From Lachnospiraceae bacterium (GTDB taxonomy: Bacteria; Bacillota; Clostridia; Lachnospirales; Lachnospiraceae): 8,472 bases of DNA. The notes under the pieces were generated by a model. That model saw nothing but the letters and a program-made list of their open reading frames with translations. It was not told the DNA's origin and ran no database searches. Positions 1 to 6,041 of the stretch are shown one piece after another; position 1 is the stretch's first letter, and every line of letters begins with the position of its first letter. The stretch is taken from contig VSNO01000174.1 in NCBI GenBank assembly GCA_009774375.1, forward strand, positions 1 to 8,472, given 5' to 3'. The position numbers were made by a program, and so were the translations under genes.

Positions 1-73
1 TCCCTCTCTCTAATGCAATTACAATTTTGCAGCTAAAGTTTTTTCATTTTTGGGGTGCGTTTCCGAGACCACT
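1..73 (-). other. Intergenic tail of the ABC transporter operon
   Basis: This is the stretch after the permease stop codon, read leftward. It holds no ORF of note. At its far end, positions 1-12 read leftward as a purine-rich run (AGAGAGAGGGA) that could be the ribosome binding site of the next gene, which would begin just outside the window. In this transporter type the next gene is usually the second permease. No hairpin followed by a T-run is seen, so transcription probably continues. Confidence 0.35.
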
Positions 74-1057
74 CTATATAATCCTGTTTTCGTTGTCTAA
101 CTTGCTCACAACCCAGTTTGCAAACAAGATCGTACCGCAGCTGCAGATCGCCTGGAAGAAAGAAGCTGCTGCCGTCTGCCCGATCGGCGATGACGACTGG
201 ATCGCGGCATATATATACGTATCAAATGTCGATACCGTGGTATACAGTGACGCAGGAACACGTCCTGTCACCTGGTAGAACAGACCGAAGTCCGAATTGA
301 AGATCTTGCCGCAGTCGAGGATCAGCATCATGATGAATACCGGCTTTATCGCAGGGAGCGTGATGTGCTTTGCCTGCTGTGACTTTGTCGCACCGTCCAT
401 GACCGCCGCCTCATAGAGCGAGGGATCGATCCCCGTGATGCTCGCCAGATAGAGCACCATACCATAGCCCATACCTTTCCAGGTGTTGAGGAAGATCAGT
501 ATGAACGGCCAGTACTTCGGCTCCTGGTACCACATGATCCGCTCTCCGCCAAGCTTTGTGATAATCCCGTTGATGTAGCCCCTCTCCGGTGTCAGCAATG
601 CATAGACGAAATAGCTGATGACAACCCATGACATGAAGTAAGGCAGGAACATCATCGTCTGATACACTTTGGATCCCCTCTTGTTGCGCATGCTGCTCAA
701 CATCAGAGCCCCGCCTACCGCAACGCTCGCGCTGATGATAATGAACGCGATGTTGTAGAGGATCGTGTTCCTCAGAAGCATGGTAAATGAGTTTGATGTA
801 AAGAAATAATTAAAATTGCCAAACCCTGCCCATTCACTGTGCAGCAGGTTGTAGATAAACCCGTGCCCGCCCGGCTGCAGCCTGTAGTTCTTGAACGCGA
901 TGATGATACCGAACATTGGCAGGTATGAAAAGATCAAAAACCAGATCAGTGTCGGCAGTGACAGCAGAAACAGCTCCGTGTCGTCACGTGACCATCGCTT
1001 CCACCATGGCTTGCCAGAGTTTATCCTCCCTCCGTCAGATGTTTTGCGATTTCCCAT
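74..1057 (-). CDS. Carbohydrate ABC transporter permease, LplB-type (first membrane subunit)
   Basis: This 327-residue integral membrane protein is one of the two permease subunits of a type I ABC importer for a sugar or oligosaccharide. The N-terminus is short, basic and cytoplasmic, followed by a first membrane helix near residues 28-54 and further helices near 97-122, 132-155, 183-206, 236-250 and 298-317. The cytoplasmic EAA loop that docks on the ATPase is clear at residues 216-239 (EAAVMDGATKSQQAKHITLP), with the conserved E-A-A, D-G-A and L-P positions. Length and motif fit the LplB/UgpA family. The start is fixed by AAGGAGG at 1066-1072, eight bases upstream of ATG. It is the first gene of a leftward operon; the partner permease and the binding lipoprotein are presumably beyond the window edge, and the ATPase in such systems is often encoded elsewhere. 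The substrate cannot be told from the sequence. Expression is probably controlled by the divergent LacI-type regulator. Confidence 0.92.
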   Translation of the reverse strand: MGNRKTSDGGRINSGKPWWKRWSRDDTELFLLSLPTLIWFLIFSYLPMFGIIIAFKNYRLQPGGHGFIYNLLHSEWAGFGNFNYFFTSNSFTMLLRNTILYNIAFIIISASVAVGGALMLSSMRNKRGSKVYQTMMFLPYFMSWVVISYFVYALLTPERGYINGIITKLGGERIMWYQEPKYWPFILIFLNTWKGMGYGMVLYLASITGIDPSLYEAAVMDGATKSQQAKHITLPAIKPVFIMMLILDCGKIFNSDFGLFYQVTGRVPASLYTTVSTFDTYIYAAIQSSSPIGQTAAASFFQAICSCGTILFANWVVSKLDNENRII

Positions 1058-1093
1058 TTGTTATACCTCCTTTGGTTTATTTTTGTTAACATT

Positions 1094-1122
1094 ATCTTAA
1101 CGCTTGTAAATTATTGTGTCAA
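1094..1122 (-). promoter_or_regulatory. Sigma-A promoter of the ABC transporter operon
   Basis: Read leftward, a perfect -35 box TTGACA (1122-1117) is followed after 17 bp by the -10 box TAAGAT (1099-1094; 4 of 6 to consensus). Transcription should start near 1087, giving a leader of about 30 bases that contains the ribosome binding site. A 14-bp palindrome fills most of the spacer and overlaps the -10 box. Confidence 0.75.
1097..1110. promoter_or_regulatory. Putative operator O1, inside the permease promoter
   Basis: The sequence TTAACG-CT-TGTAAA is an inverted repeat of half-site TTWACR around a 2-bp centre. It occupies the spacer and part of the -10 box of the leftward promoter, so a bound protein would exclude RNA polymerase. 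The same flanked core (TTATCTTAAC-N2-TTGTAAA) recurs at 1442-1460. The divergent LacI-type protein is the obvious candidate to bind it, but that is inference. Confidence 0.6.
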
Positions 1123-1226
1123 TAAATTTTAGCATTTTCATTATTATATCCAACTTTCCAGACGTCATTTTGTCAATACTTACTCATTTCTGCCCACTTT
1201 TTCACATTCAGTAGACAATCTATACA

Positions 1227-1240
1227 ATTACATTTGTTGA
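1227..1240. promoter_or_regulatory. Weak operator-like palindrome O2
   Basis: ATTACA-TT-TGTTGA matches the half-site pattern of the three better sites with one mismatch in each arm. It lies about 150 bp upstream of the permease transcription start and 260 bp upstream of the regulator start, where an auxiliary site for DNA looping could sit. AT-rich DNA gives such matches by chance, so this is tentative. Confidence 0.3.
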
Positions 1241-1261
1241 CATTAACTAATACAGGATATC

Positions 1262-1279
1262 AGCGGATCCATATCCGCT
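1262..1279. repeat. Short inverted repeat in the intergenic region
   Basis: AGCGGAT and ATCCGCT form a perfect 7-bp inverted repeat around the tetraloop CCAT. It is overlapped by a second, looser pairing GGATAT (1255-1260) / ATATCC (1271-1276). No T-run follows on either strand, so it does not look like an intrinsic terminator. It could be a binding site or be without function. Confidence 0.4.
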
Positions 1280-1446
1280 TCAACCCGGCATGTGGAATCT
1301 GCTGTCTATTCTTTCAGGTATTCTGAAACGCCTTGGCAGTTTGTACATATTAACAGTCATATATCTTTCCCCGCAGGCTTCAGGACATACATTGTGACGA
1401 AAAAAGGCCGTACAATTGCGGCATTTTATAGAATTATGTATTTATC

Positions 1447-1460
1447 TTAACATTTGTAAA
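1447..1460. promoter_or_regulatory. Putative operator O3, upstream of the regulator promoter
   Basis: TTAACA-TT-TGTAAA is a near-perfect 14-bp palindrome and the best match to the shared pattern. It ends 8 bp before the -35 box of the regulator gene (centre near -50). With O4 downstream it brackets that promoter, centre to centre 103 bp, close to ten helical turns. This layout fits autoregulation by looping. Confidence 0.6.
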
Positions 1461-1468
1461 CCTATCAA

Positions 1469-1497
1469 TTGTTTTTTGCGTATCGATATGCTATAAT
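1469..1497 (+). promoter_or_regulatory. Promoter of the LacI-family regulator gene
   Basis: A perfect -10 box TATAAT (1492-1497) lies 17 bp downstream of TTGTTT (1469-1474), a weak -35 box that keeps only the TTG. Transcription should start near 1504 and give a leader of about 140 bases. The weak -35 box fits the modest expression expected of a regulator gene. Operators O3 and O4 lie on either side. Confidence 0.6.
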
Positions 1498-1549
1498 AAA
1501 CAACAGAGATCTTATTTTACCCCTCCTTCTATAATATATGTATTTTATG

Positions 1550-1563
1550 TTTACAAATGTATA
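1550..1563. promoter_or_regulatory. Putative operator O4, in the regulator leader
   Basis: TTTACA-AA-TGTATA is the same palindrome type in opposite orientation to O3: the core GTTTACAAATGT is the exact reverse complement of the ACATTTGTAAAC in O3. Its centre is about +53 relative to the predicted transcription start, a position that could block elongation or pair with O3 in a loop. Confidence 0.55.
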
Positions 1564-1645
1564 GAATGAATACGCAGCATAGATCATTATCGGACAGTCC
1601 CGCATGGATCAGGCAGAAACGCTGACAGAAAGGAAGATTCTATTT

Positions 1646-2662
1646 ATGGAAAAAATCACGATGAAAGATATCGCAGATGCTCTCAATATATCCAGAGTCA
1701 CAGTCAGCAAAGCGTTCAACAACCAGTCTGGCGTATCAGATTCCCTTCGGGAACTGATCTTTGCCAAGGCCAAGGAATTGGGCTATGCAAAACTCCCCTA
1801 TCAGGCGCTGGAACAGCCTCAGGAGGAGCAGCGCACCATCTCCCTGGTCGTGTCAAGGCCGGACTCTGCACTCTTTTGGACCAATATCATCCACCGCATG
1901 GCGCAGGAGCTTGCCAATTACAATGTAAACCTGCTGTATACTTATGTGCCATCGGTCTACACGAAAAGCTTCAGTCTTCCGTCTGTCCTCCTGAACGGCA
2001 GCGTCGACGGCGTTATCATCCTGAACGTATATGATGCGGAGATCCTGAGTATGGTGAACGACCTTCCCCTGCCCAAAGTATTCCTTGACACGATCCCTTC
2101 CCTGACAGACACCCAGCTGAATGGCGACCTGACTCTGATCGAAGGTTTCCGCACAGAGGCCCGGATCACGGACCTGCTGATACAGAACGGCCACACCGAG
2201 ATCGGTTTTCTGGGGGATATCGACTATGCGATGACCAACAAGGAGCGCTATCTTGGCTACTGCGACTGCATGAACAGGCATGAGCTCATCGTCCGGTCGG
2301 AATACTGCCTCACCGGGCGCATTGATATCTTCTCCTATGACAAAAAACTGTACACTTTCCTGGATGAGCTGAAAAACTGGCCAAGCGCTTTTGTGTGCGC
2401 CAGCGACTATGTCGCCAACTTCGTTCAGGCCTACATGGACAACAACCCGCACCGCCTTCCGCACCCGGTCACTCTCACCGGTTTTGACAACACCGGCGAA
2501 TATATCAATGTCGCAGGGCGCATCATCACTGCCAATGTCCCGACAGGACTGCTCGGCAAGCGGCTCGCACTGCAGCTGCTGTTCCGCTCCGAACACCCGG
2601 AGGCGCCGCAGGAACTGACATTTGTCAAGCCATCCATTATCATACCACATATCAAAGATTAA
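1646..2662 (+). CDS. LacI-family transcriptional regulator
   Basis: This 338-residue cytoplasmic DNA-binding protein probably controls the divergent sugar transporter operon. An N-terminal helix-turn-helix lies at residues 6-26 (MKDIADALNISRVTVSKAFNN), followed by helix 3 to Y47 and a periplasmic-binding-protein-like sensor domain from about residue 63 to the end. Typical sensor landmarks are seen late in the protein: SAFVCASDYVANF, the strand LTGFDN, and ITANVP with GLLGKRLALQLL, where family members carry the vxvP..xmG..A...L signature. The hinge is unusual: the common G-Y-x-P-N is replaced by GYAKLPYQAL, although the minor-groove leucine may be L55. I chose ATG 1646 because AAAGGAAG lies just upstream; an in-frame ATG at 1604 has no ribosome binding site and would add 14 residues before the normal family start. 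The inducer is unknown, presumably a sugar or sugar phosphate. Confidence 0.9.
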   Translation: MEKITMKDIADALNISRVTVSKAFNNQSGVSDSLRELIFAKAKELGYAKLPYQALEQPQEEQRTISLVVSRPDSALFWTNIIHRMAQELANYNVNLLYTYVPSVYTKSFSLPSVLLNGSVDGVIILNVYDAEILSMVNDLPLPKVFLDTIPSLTDTQLNGDLTLIEGFRTEARITDLLIQNGHTEIGFLGDIDYAMTNKERYLGYCDCMNRHELIVRSEYCLTGRIDIFSYDKKLYTFLDELKNWPSAFVCASDYVANFVQAYMDNNPHRLPHPVTLTGFDNTGEYINVAGRIITANVPTGLLGKRLALQLLFRSEHPEAPQELTFVKPSIIIPHIKD

Positions 2663-2666
2663 TATG

Positions 2667-2722
2667 CAGACGGGCATGGAAAATCTGATCATAAAATATG
2701 ATCCATCTTCCATGCCCGTCTG
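2667..2722. terminator. Two-part hairpin between convergent genes, likely bidirectional terminator
   Basis: A perfect 15-bp stem is formed by CAGACGGGCATGGAA (2667-2681) and its complement at 2708-2722. Inside its 26-base loop a second 7-bp stem forms between GATCATA (2687-2693) and TATGATC (2697-2703). It begins 5 bases after the regulator stop codon and lies 42 bases beyond the aldo/keto reductase stop on the other strand. There is no T-run right after the stem on either strand, so it is not a canonical intrinsic terminator. Position between two convergent genes and stem strength still argue for termination or 3'-end protection. Confidence 0.55.
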
Positions 2723-2764
2723 TCTGAACCTGTCATAAGATTATAAAAGACGCACAGAATTTTG

Positions 2765-3835
2765 TCAGTCAGCATGCTCCGCAACAAGCCGTTCCACTCT
2801 CTGCATTTCCTGTGCGATGCGTATCTTCCGCGGGCATGCATCCATGCAGGGCATCTCCGCACACTCGCGGCAGTGCCGTGCGCTCTCTGCGATCCCAAGC
2901 CCCAGTTTCTTCAATGCCCAGTAGTCCTTTCCCAGATGAAAATACTGATACTGGCGGAACAGCGTATGGATCTCCGTGCCGTGCGGACAGACACACCGCT
3001 GGCACCGGTCACACGGAATCGCCATGTACTCCTTTTCCAGCACAGAGAGCACTTCGTCAAAATCCGGAACTGCCGGCTCTGGATTCCTGGGATCCCACCC
3101 CATAGCGGCATCTACCTGTGCTCTCGTGCCAAGTCCGATCAGGACGCTCGACACAGGGTAAGACAGCGCAAATCCGATCAAAGACTTCTCCGAAAACCGC
3201 GCAGGCAGCAGCCCTGCCGCATACACCTTGTTGACCAGAAACCCCTTCCCGCGAAAACATGCCTCCCCGCGAATGCGGTCAAGCATCCCGCGCTCCAGCA
3301 GATTACCGCTGCCCTGCAGCACATCCACACGGTCATCCTGCGCCCCCCGCAGCAGGATATCATAATAGTGTGTCGCGATACCCGCAAACCGGATCTTTCC
3401 CTCTGCCTTCAGCTCCGCGAGCGCGTCCAGCGCCCCGCCCCTGCCAAACACTTCATCCTCATGGGCGGCGTCCACCTGATGGGCAAAATATATGTCCGGA
3501 TGTGTCCCCAGATTCTCACAGGATGTCTCCACAGCCCTGTACATCTCACTGCCGCCAAAAAAGCGCGCCTTGTCGGAAATAATGATCTTGTCCCGCCCCG
3601 CACACGCCGCAAATCTGCCAAGCTTGATCTCCGCGTCCCCGTATTCCGGCACGATCGCAGTATCATATAGATTGCATCCCAGATGCAGGGCATAGTCCAT
3701 CACGGCGAGCGCCTGCTGCTCATCCAGATCAAAATACGCCGGCAGCACCGGGATATCACCCTGCAGCACCGGAATCGTGCCGAAACCGATCTCCGACACC
3801 AAAAGCCCTGTATTTCCTAATCTGCGGTAGTACAT
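2765..3835 (-). CDS. Aldo/keto reductase with C-terminal [4Fe-4S]-type cysteine motifs
   Basis: This 356-residue protein is probably a cytoplasmic oxidoreductase. Residues 1-260 form an aldo/keto reductase barrel that starts with the typical YYRRLGNTGLLVSEIGFGT. The catalytic tetrad can be assigned as D58, Y65 (in YGDAE), K89 and H119. The C-terminal ~85 residues carry two cysteine clusters: C275-x2-C278-x2-C281-x-C283-P and C322-x2-C325-x4-C330-x3-C334-P, as in ferredoxin-like Fe-S domains. This architecture is known for a clostridial subgroup of aldo/keto reductases annotated as Fe-S proteins; the substrate is not known from sequence. ATG 3835 is chosen because AGGAG lies 8 bases upstream and the family N-terminus begins there; the open frame extends upstream into the LRR gene end without family similarity. 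It is the last gene of the leftward set, 41 bases after the LRR stop. Confidence 0.9.
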   Translation of the reverse strand: MYYRRLGNTGLLVSEIGFGTIPVLQGDIPVLPAYFDLDEQQALAVMDYALHLGCNLYDTAIVPEYGDAEIKLGRFAACAGRDKIIISDKARFFGGSEMYRAVETSCENLGTHPDIYFAHQVDAAHEDEVFGRGGALDALAELKAEGKIRFAGIATHYYDILLRGAQDDRVDVLQGSGNLLERGMLDRIRGEACFRGKGFLVNKVYAAGLLPARFSEKSLIGFALSYPVSSVLIGLGTRAQVDAAMGWDPRNPEPAVPDFDEVLSVLEKEYMAIPCDRCQRCVCPHGTEIHTLFRQYQYFHLGKDYWALKKLGLGIAESARHCRECAEMPCMDACPRKIRIAQEMQRVERLVAEHAD

Positions 3836-3876
3836 GATCCAATCTCCTGTTTTCATCCTGTAATCGGCTTTTTGCT

Positions 3877-5886
3877 TCACACACCGTAAAACGCCCTCTC
3901 GCCGACATACACGCCCTCTGGCACCTGCAACCCGGAAGCTCCCCCGCAAAATGCAAACGCCTCCCTGCCGATCCTCTTCAGCGTGGAGGGCAGTTTGATA
4001 TTTTTCAGGCTGTGACAGCGGTAAAATGCCCTCTCCGGGATCTCCTCCACGCCCTCCGGAATCTGTACCTCCTCGAGTGCGGTACAGTTCTCAAACGCGC
4101 GCGCACCGATCTGCTGCAGATCTTCGGACAATTCCACACAGCGCAGCATGCCGCAGCCGGAAAATGCATGGGCGCCGATACTGGTTACGCGTTCCGCCTG
4201 CCTGACCTCCCGCAGCCATTTACAGCCTGCAAAGGCGCGCACGCCGATTTTTGTCACAGTCTCCGAGAATGTGACCGTCGTCAGAAGGTTCCCGTCCTGA
4301 AACGTCCCTTCCCCGATCTCCGTGATGCCGCAGGCAAGCCGCAGCCTGGAAATATTCCCTGTACACTCCCTGAGCACGCCATTCTCGTCCGTCTTAAAAC
4401 AGTTCAGACTGTCCATCACAGCCTGTTCTGCCAGCGGCGGCAGTTCGCGCCCACGGTCTGCCAGGCCTGTAAAATGCACGTCCATGCCGTCCGGCAGCGT
4501 CATCTCCCGCAGGTTGATGCAGTTGCGGAACGCATATTCTCCTACCTGCACAGACCTGCGCTCCGAAAAGCGGATCCCTGTGATATCCAGACCATTTGCG
4601 AACGCCCAGCCGCACACCAGGCGGATGTCCGGCGAAAGCACAGCTTCCCCTGCACAGGCAGATCCGTCCAGCAGCATATCCCGAACAGTGATCATCGGCG
4701 CTTCCCTGCGCTTTTGTGCCAGCCAAGGTGTCCCGTGAAACGCTCTCGCACCGATATATTCCACACTCTCCGGAATCTCCACCTGTTCCAGCATCATCGC
4801 ATCGCGGAACACCTCCGGCGCGATCCGCCGGATTCCCATCGGGATCCGCACTGCACCCGCCGCACCGCGATACCGGGTCAGGTACGTCTCCTGCTCGACG
4901 GTAAAACAACTGAAAGCACTGTGAAACAGGAGCCGCACCATCTCCGGGATCTCCGGCGACAGGATATCCCCATAACATTGAAAAAGCCACTCTTTTCCGT
5001 GATATTCCACCCGCCGGAGCCCTGTACAGCCCGCCAGCGCGTATTCCTCTGGCCGGATCGCCCCCTGCTCCCCGGACAGGCGGATCTCCTCCAGACCGCT
5101 GCAGTCCTCCAGTGCGTGCGGCATCAGATGCACCCCGTCCTGAAATTCCGCATATTTCAGGCTCTCACAGCCGTCAAATGCATACTCGCCAATCCGTTTC
5201 AGAGCAGAAAAGTCATACTGCCGCAGACGCCTGGTGCCGCAGAAACAGAATGCCTGTACGGTTTCTGCCCTTGTGCAGATACAGGTCTCCAGGCTGGTGC
5301 AATTATAAAACATACGCTTTGATAAATATTCTACCCGCGGCAGCTCTGCCCTGACAAGTGACACACACCCGGCAAAAGCCGATTCTCCCGCCTGCTGCGC
5401 CGGACATACGGCCTCCCTCAAGGATGTGCACTTTTCAAAAGCGCTGGCATCCACTCTGAGGCCATTTCCCAATCGCACATCGCACACATGCTTTTCCTCC
5501 GATGCAAAAACCGCCTGTTCCAGTCCGCTGCATCCATAGAATGCCCCCTCGCCGATCCAGCGTATCTCTTCGCCAAAAAACACCCTGCTGACGGCACGGT
5601 TTCCCGCAAACGCATACGGTGCGATTCCCTGTGCATGTTCCGGCAGGATCACCTCGCCTGTACACAGAGACCCGGAAATGACCAGATTCCCCACCATACG
5701 GAGCCCATTCCCCAGCCGGTCGCCCAGCAGTGTGTCTGCAAAAGCACGCTCGCCTGCACGCAGCGCCGGATTCACCGCACATGGCATGAGCGCAGTGCAA
5801 CCGGACAGCGCTTCCCTGCCAAACTCCTCCGTCTGTTCCAGACAGACCTCACGCAGCCTGCCACATCGGTAAAAAGCGCGACACAT
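3877..5886 (-). CDS. BspA-type leucine-rich repeat (LRR_5) protein, 5' end rearranged
   Basis: The reading frame encodes about 24 repeats of roughly 23 residues of the LRR_5/BspA type, with the recurring signature I-G-x-x-A-F-x-x-C-x-x-L followed by a strand and P-x-x-V (for example IGVRAFAGC, IGARAFENC, IPERAFYRC). There is no signal peptide, membrane segment or cell-wall anchor, so as it stands the product would stay in the cytoplasm; a lost N-terminus could have carried an export signal. The function is unknown; such repeats generally bind protein or carbohydrate partners. The open frame extends to an ATG at 5955, but its first 23 residues are an out-of-frame reading of another LRR repeat. 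ATG 5886 gives 669 residues that start exactly where repeat sequence resumes, and GAGGAAG lies 10 bases upstream, so I use it. The protein ends right after the last A-F motif. Whether it is expressed or only a remnant is open. Confidence 0.7.
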   Translation of the reverse strand: MCRAFYRCGRLREVCLEQTEEFGREALSGCTALMPCAVNPALRAGERAFADTLLGDRLGNGLRMVGNLVISGSLCTGEVILPEHAQGIAPYAFAGNRAVSRVFFGEEIRWIGEGAFYGCSGLEQAVFASEEKHVCDVRLGNGLRVDASAFEKCTSLREAVCPAQQAGESAFAGCVSLVRAELPRVEYLSKRMFYNCTSLETCICTRAETVQAFCFCGTRRLRQYDFSALKRIGEYAFDGCESLKYAEFQDGVHLMPHALEDCSGLEEIRLSGEQGAIRPEEYALAGCTGLRRVEYHGKEWLFQCYGDILSPEIPEMVRLLFHSAFSCFTVEQETYLTRYRGAAGAVRIPMGIRRIAPEVFRDAMMLEQVEIPESVEYIGARAFHGTPWLAQKRREAPMITVRDMLLDGSACAGEAVLSPDIRLVCGWAFANGLDITGIRFSERRSVQVGEYAFRNCINLREMTLPDGMDVHFTGLADRGRELPPLAEQAVMDSLNCFKTDENGVLRECTGNISRLRLACGITEIGEGTFQDGNLLTTVTFSETVTKIGVRAFAGCKWLREVRQAERVTSIGAHAFSGCGMLRCVELSEDLQQIGARAFENCTALEEVQIPEGVEEIPERAFYRCHSLKNIKLPSTLKRIGREAFAFCGGASGLQVPEGVYVGERAFYGV

Positions 5887-6041
5887 CCCGAAAATACTTC
5901 CTCTTCCAGACGCGTGACATCCGGCGGCATCCATACCCTCCGAAGCCCGCTGCATCCCTTAAATGCCGCCGCACCGATCGAACGCACCTGTGGCGGAAGC
6001 TCTATCGCTGTGATCCGGGTGTTCCCGTAAAATGCACCGCC
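5879..6041 (-). pseudogene. LRR_5 repeat fragment in a different frame, upstream part of the same gene
   Basis: In the frame offset from the main LRR gene, this stretch reads as more of the same repeat array: GGAFYGNTRITAIELPPQ, then VRSIGAAAFKGCSGLRR, then VWMPPDVTRLEEEVFSGC. The A-F motifs AFYGN and AFKGC and the V-F of VFSGC are each 23 residues apart, the normal repeat length. In this frame a stop codon lies at 6069-6071 and no ATG precedes the repeats, so the fragment has no start of its own. It is the displaced 5' part of the LRR gene, joined to the Dus remnant on its upstream side. Confidence 0.75.

Larger units (their letters stand above)
1111..1446. other. Central part of the divergent intergenic region, without genes
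   Basis: This 336-bp AT-rich stretch separates the two divergent promoters. No ORF with a ribosome binding site was seen. It holds the permease -35 box at its left edge, a weaker operator-like palindrome (1227-1240) and a small GC-richer hairpin (1262-1279). The stretch 1280-1446 shows nothing that I can name. Confidence 0.5.

Noticed and set aside
1097..1110. The site as a CcpA cre box
   Set aside because: Centred on its CG it has several mismatches to the cre pattern, and the sister site at 1447 has no CG; the palindrome with a 2-bp centre fits all copies better.
1530..1535. A second TATAAT in the regulator leader
   Set aside because: No -35-like hexamer lies 16-18 bp upstream and there is no extended -10 TG, so the 1469-1497 pair is preferred.
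1604..1645. Upstream ATG at 1604 as start of the LacI-type regulator
   Set aside because: There is no ribosome binding site, and it adds 14 residues ahead of the normal family N-terminus; ATG 1646 has AAAGGAAG.
1853..2713. A 286-residue open frame on the minus strand
   Set aside because: It is antisense to the LacI-family gene, shows no family features, and its upstream end covers the intergenic hairpin.
2762..3670. A 302-residue open frame on the plus strand
   Set aside because: It is antisense to the aldo/keto reductase, whose catalytic and cysteine motifs make the minus strand certain.
4012..5322. A 436-residue open frame on the plus strand
   Set aside because: It is antisense to the LRR array; its composition is that of GC-rich codons read backwards, with no start signal or domain.
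5887..5955. The first 23 codons from ATG 5955 as part of the LRR protein
   Set aside because: This stretch read in the other frame gives a clean LRR repeat (GLRRVWMPPDVTRLEEEVFS), so the peptide from 5955 is an out-of-frame reading.
3877..6041. The regularly repeated DNA as a CRISPR array or simple tandem repeat
   Set aside because: The periodicity of about 69 bases is diverged at DNA level and is explained by translated LRR_5 repeats.
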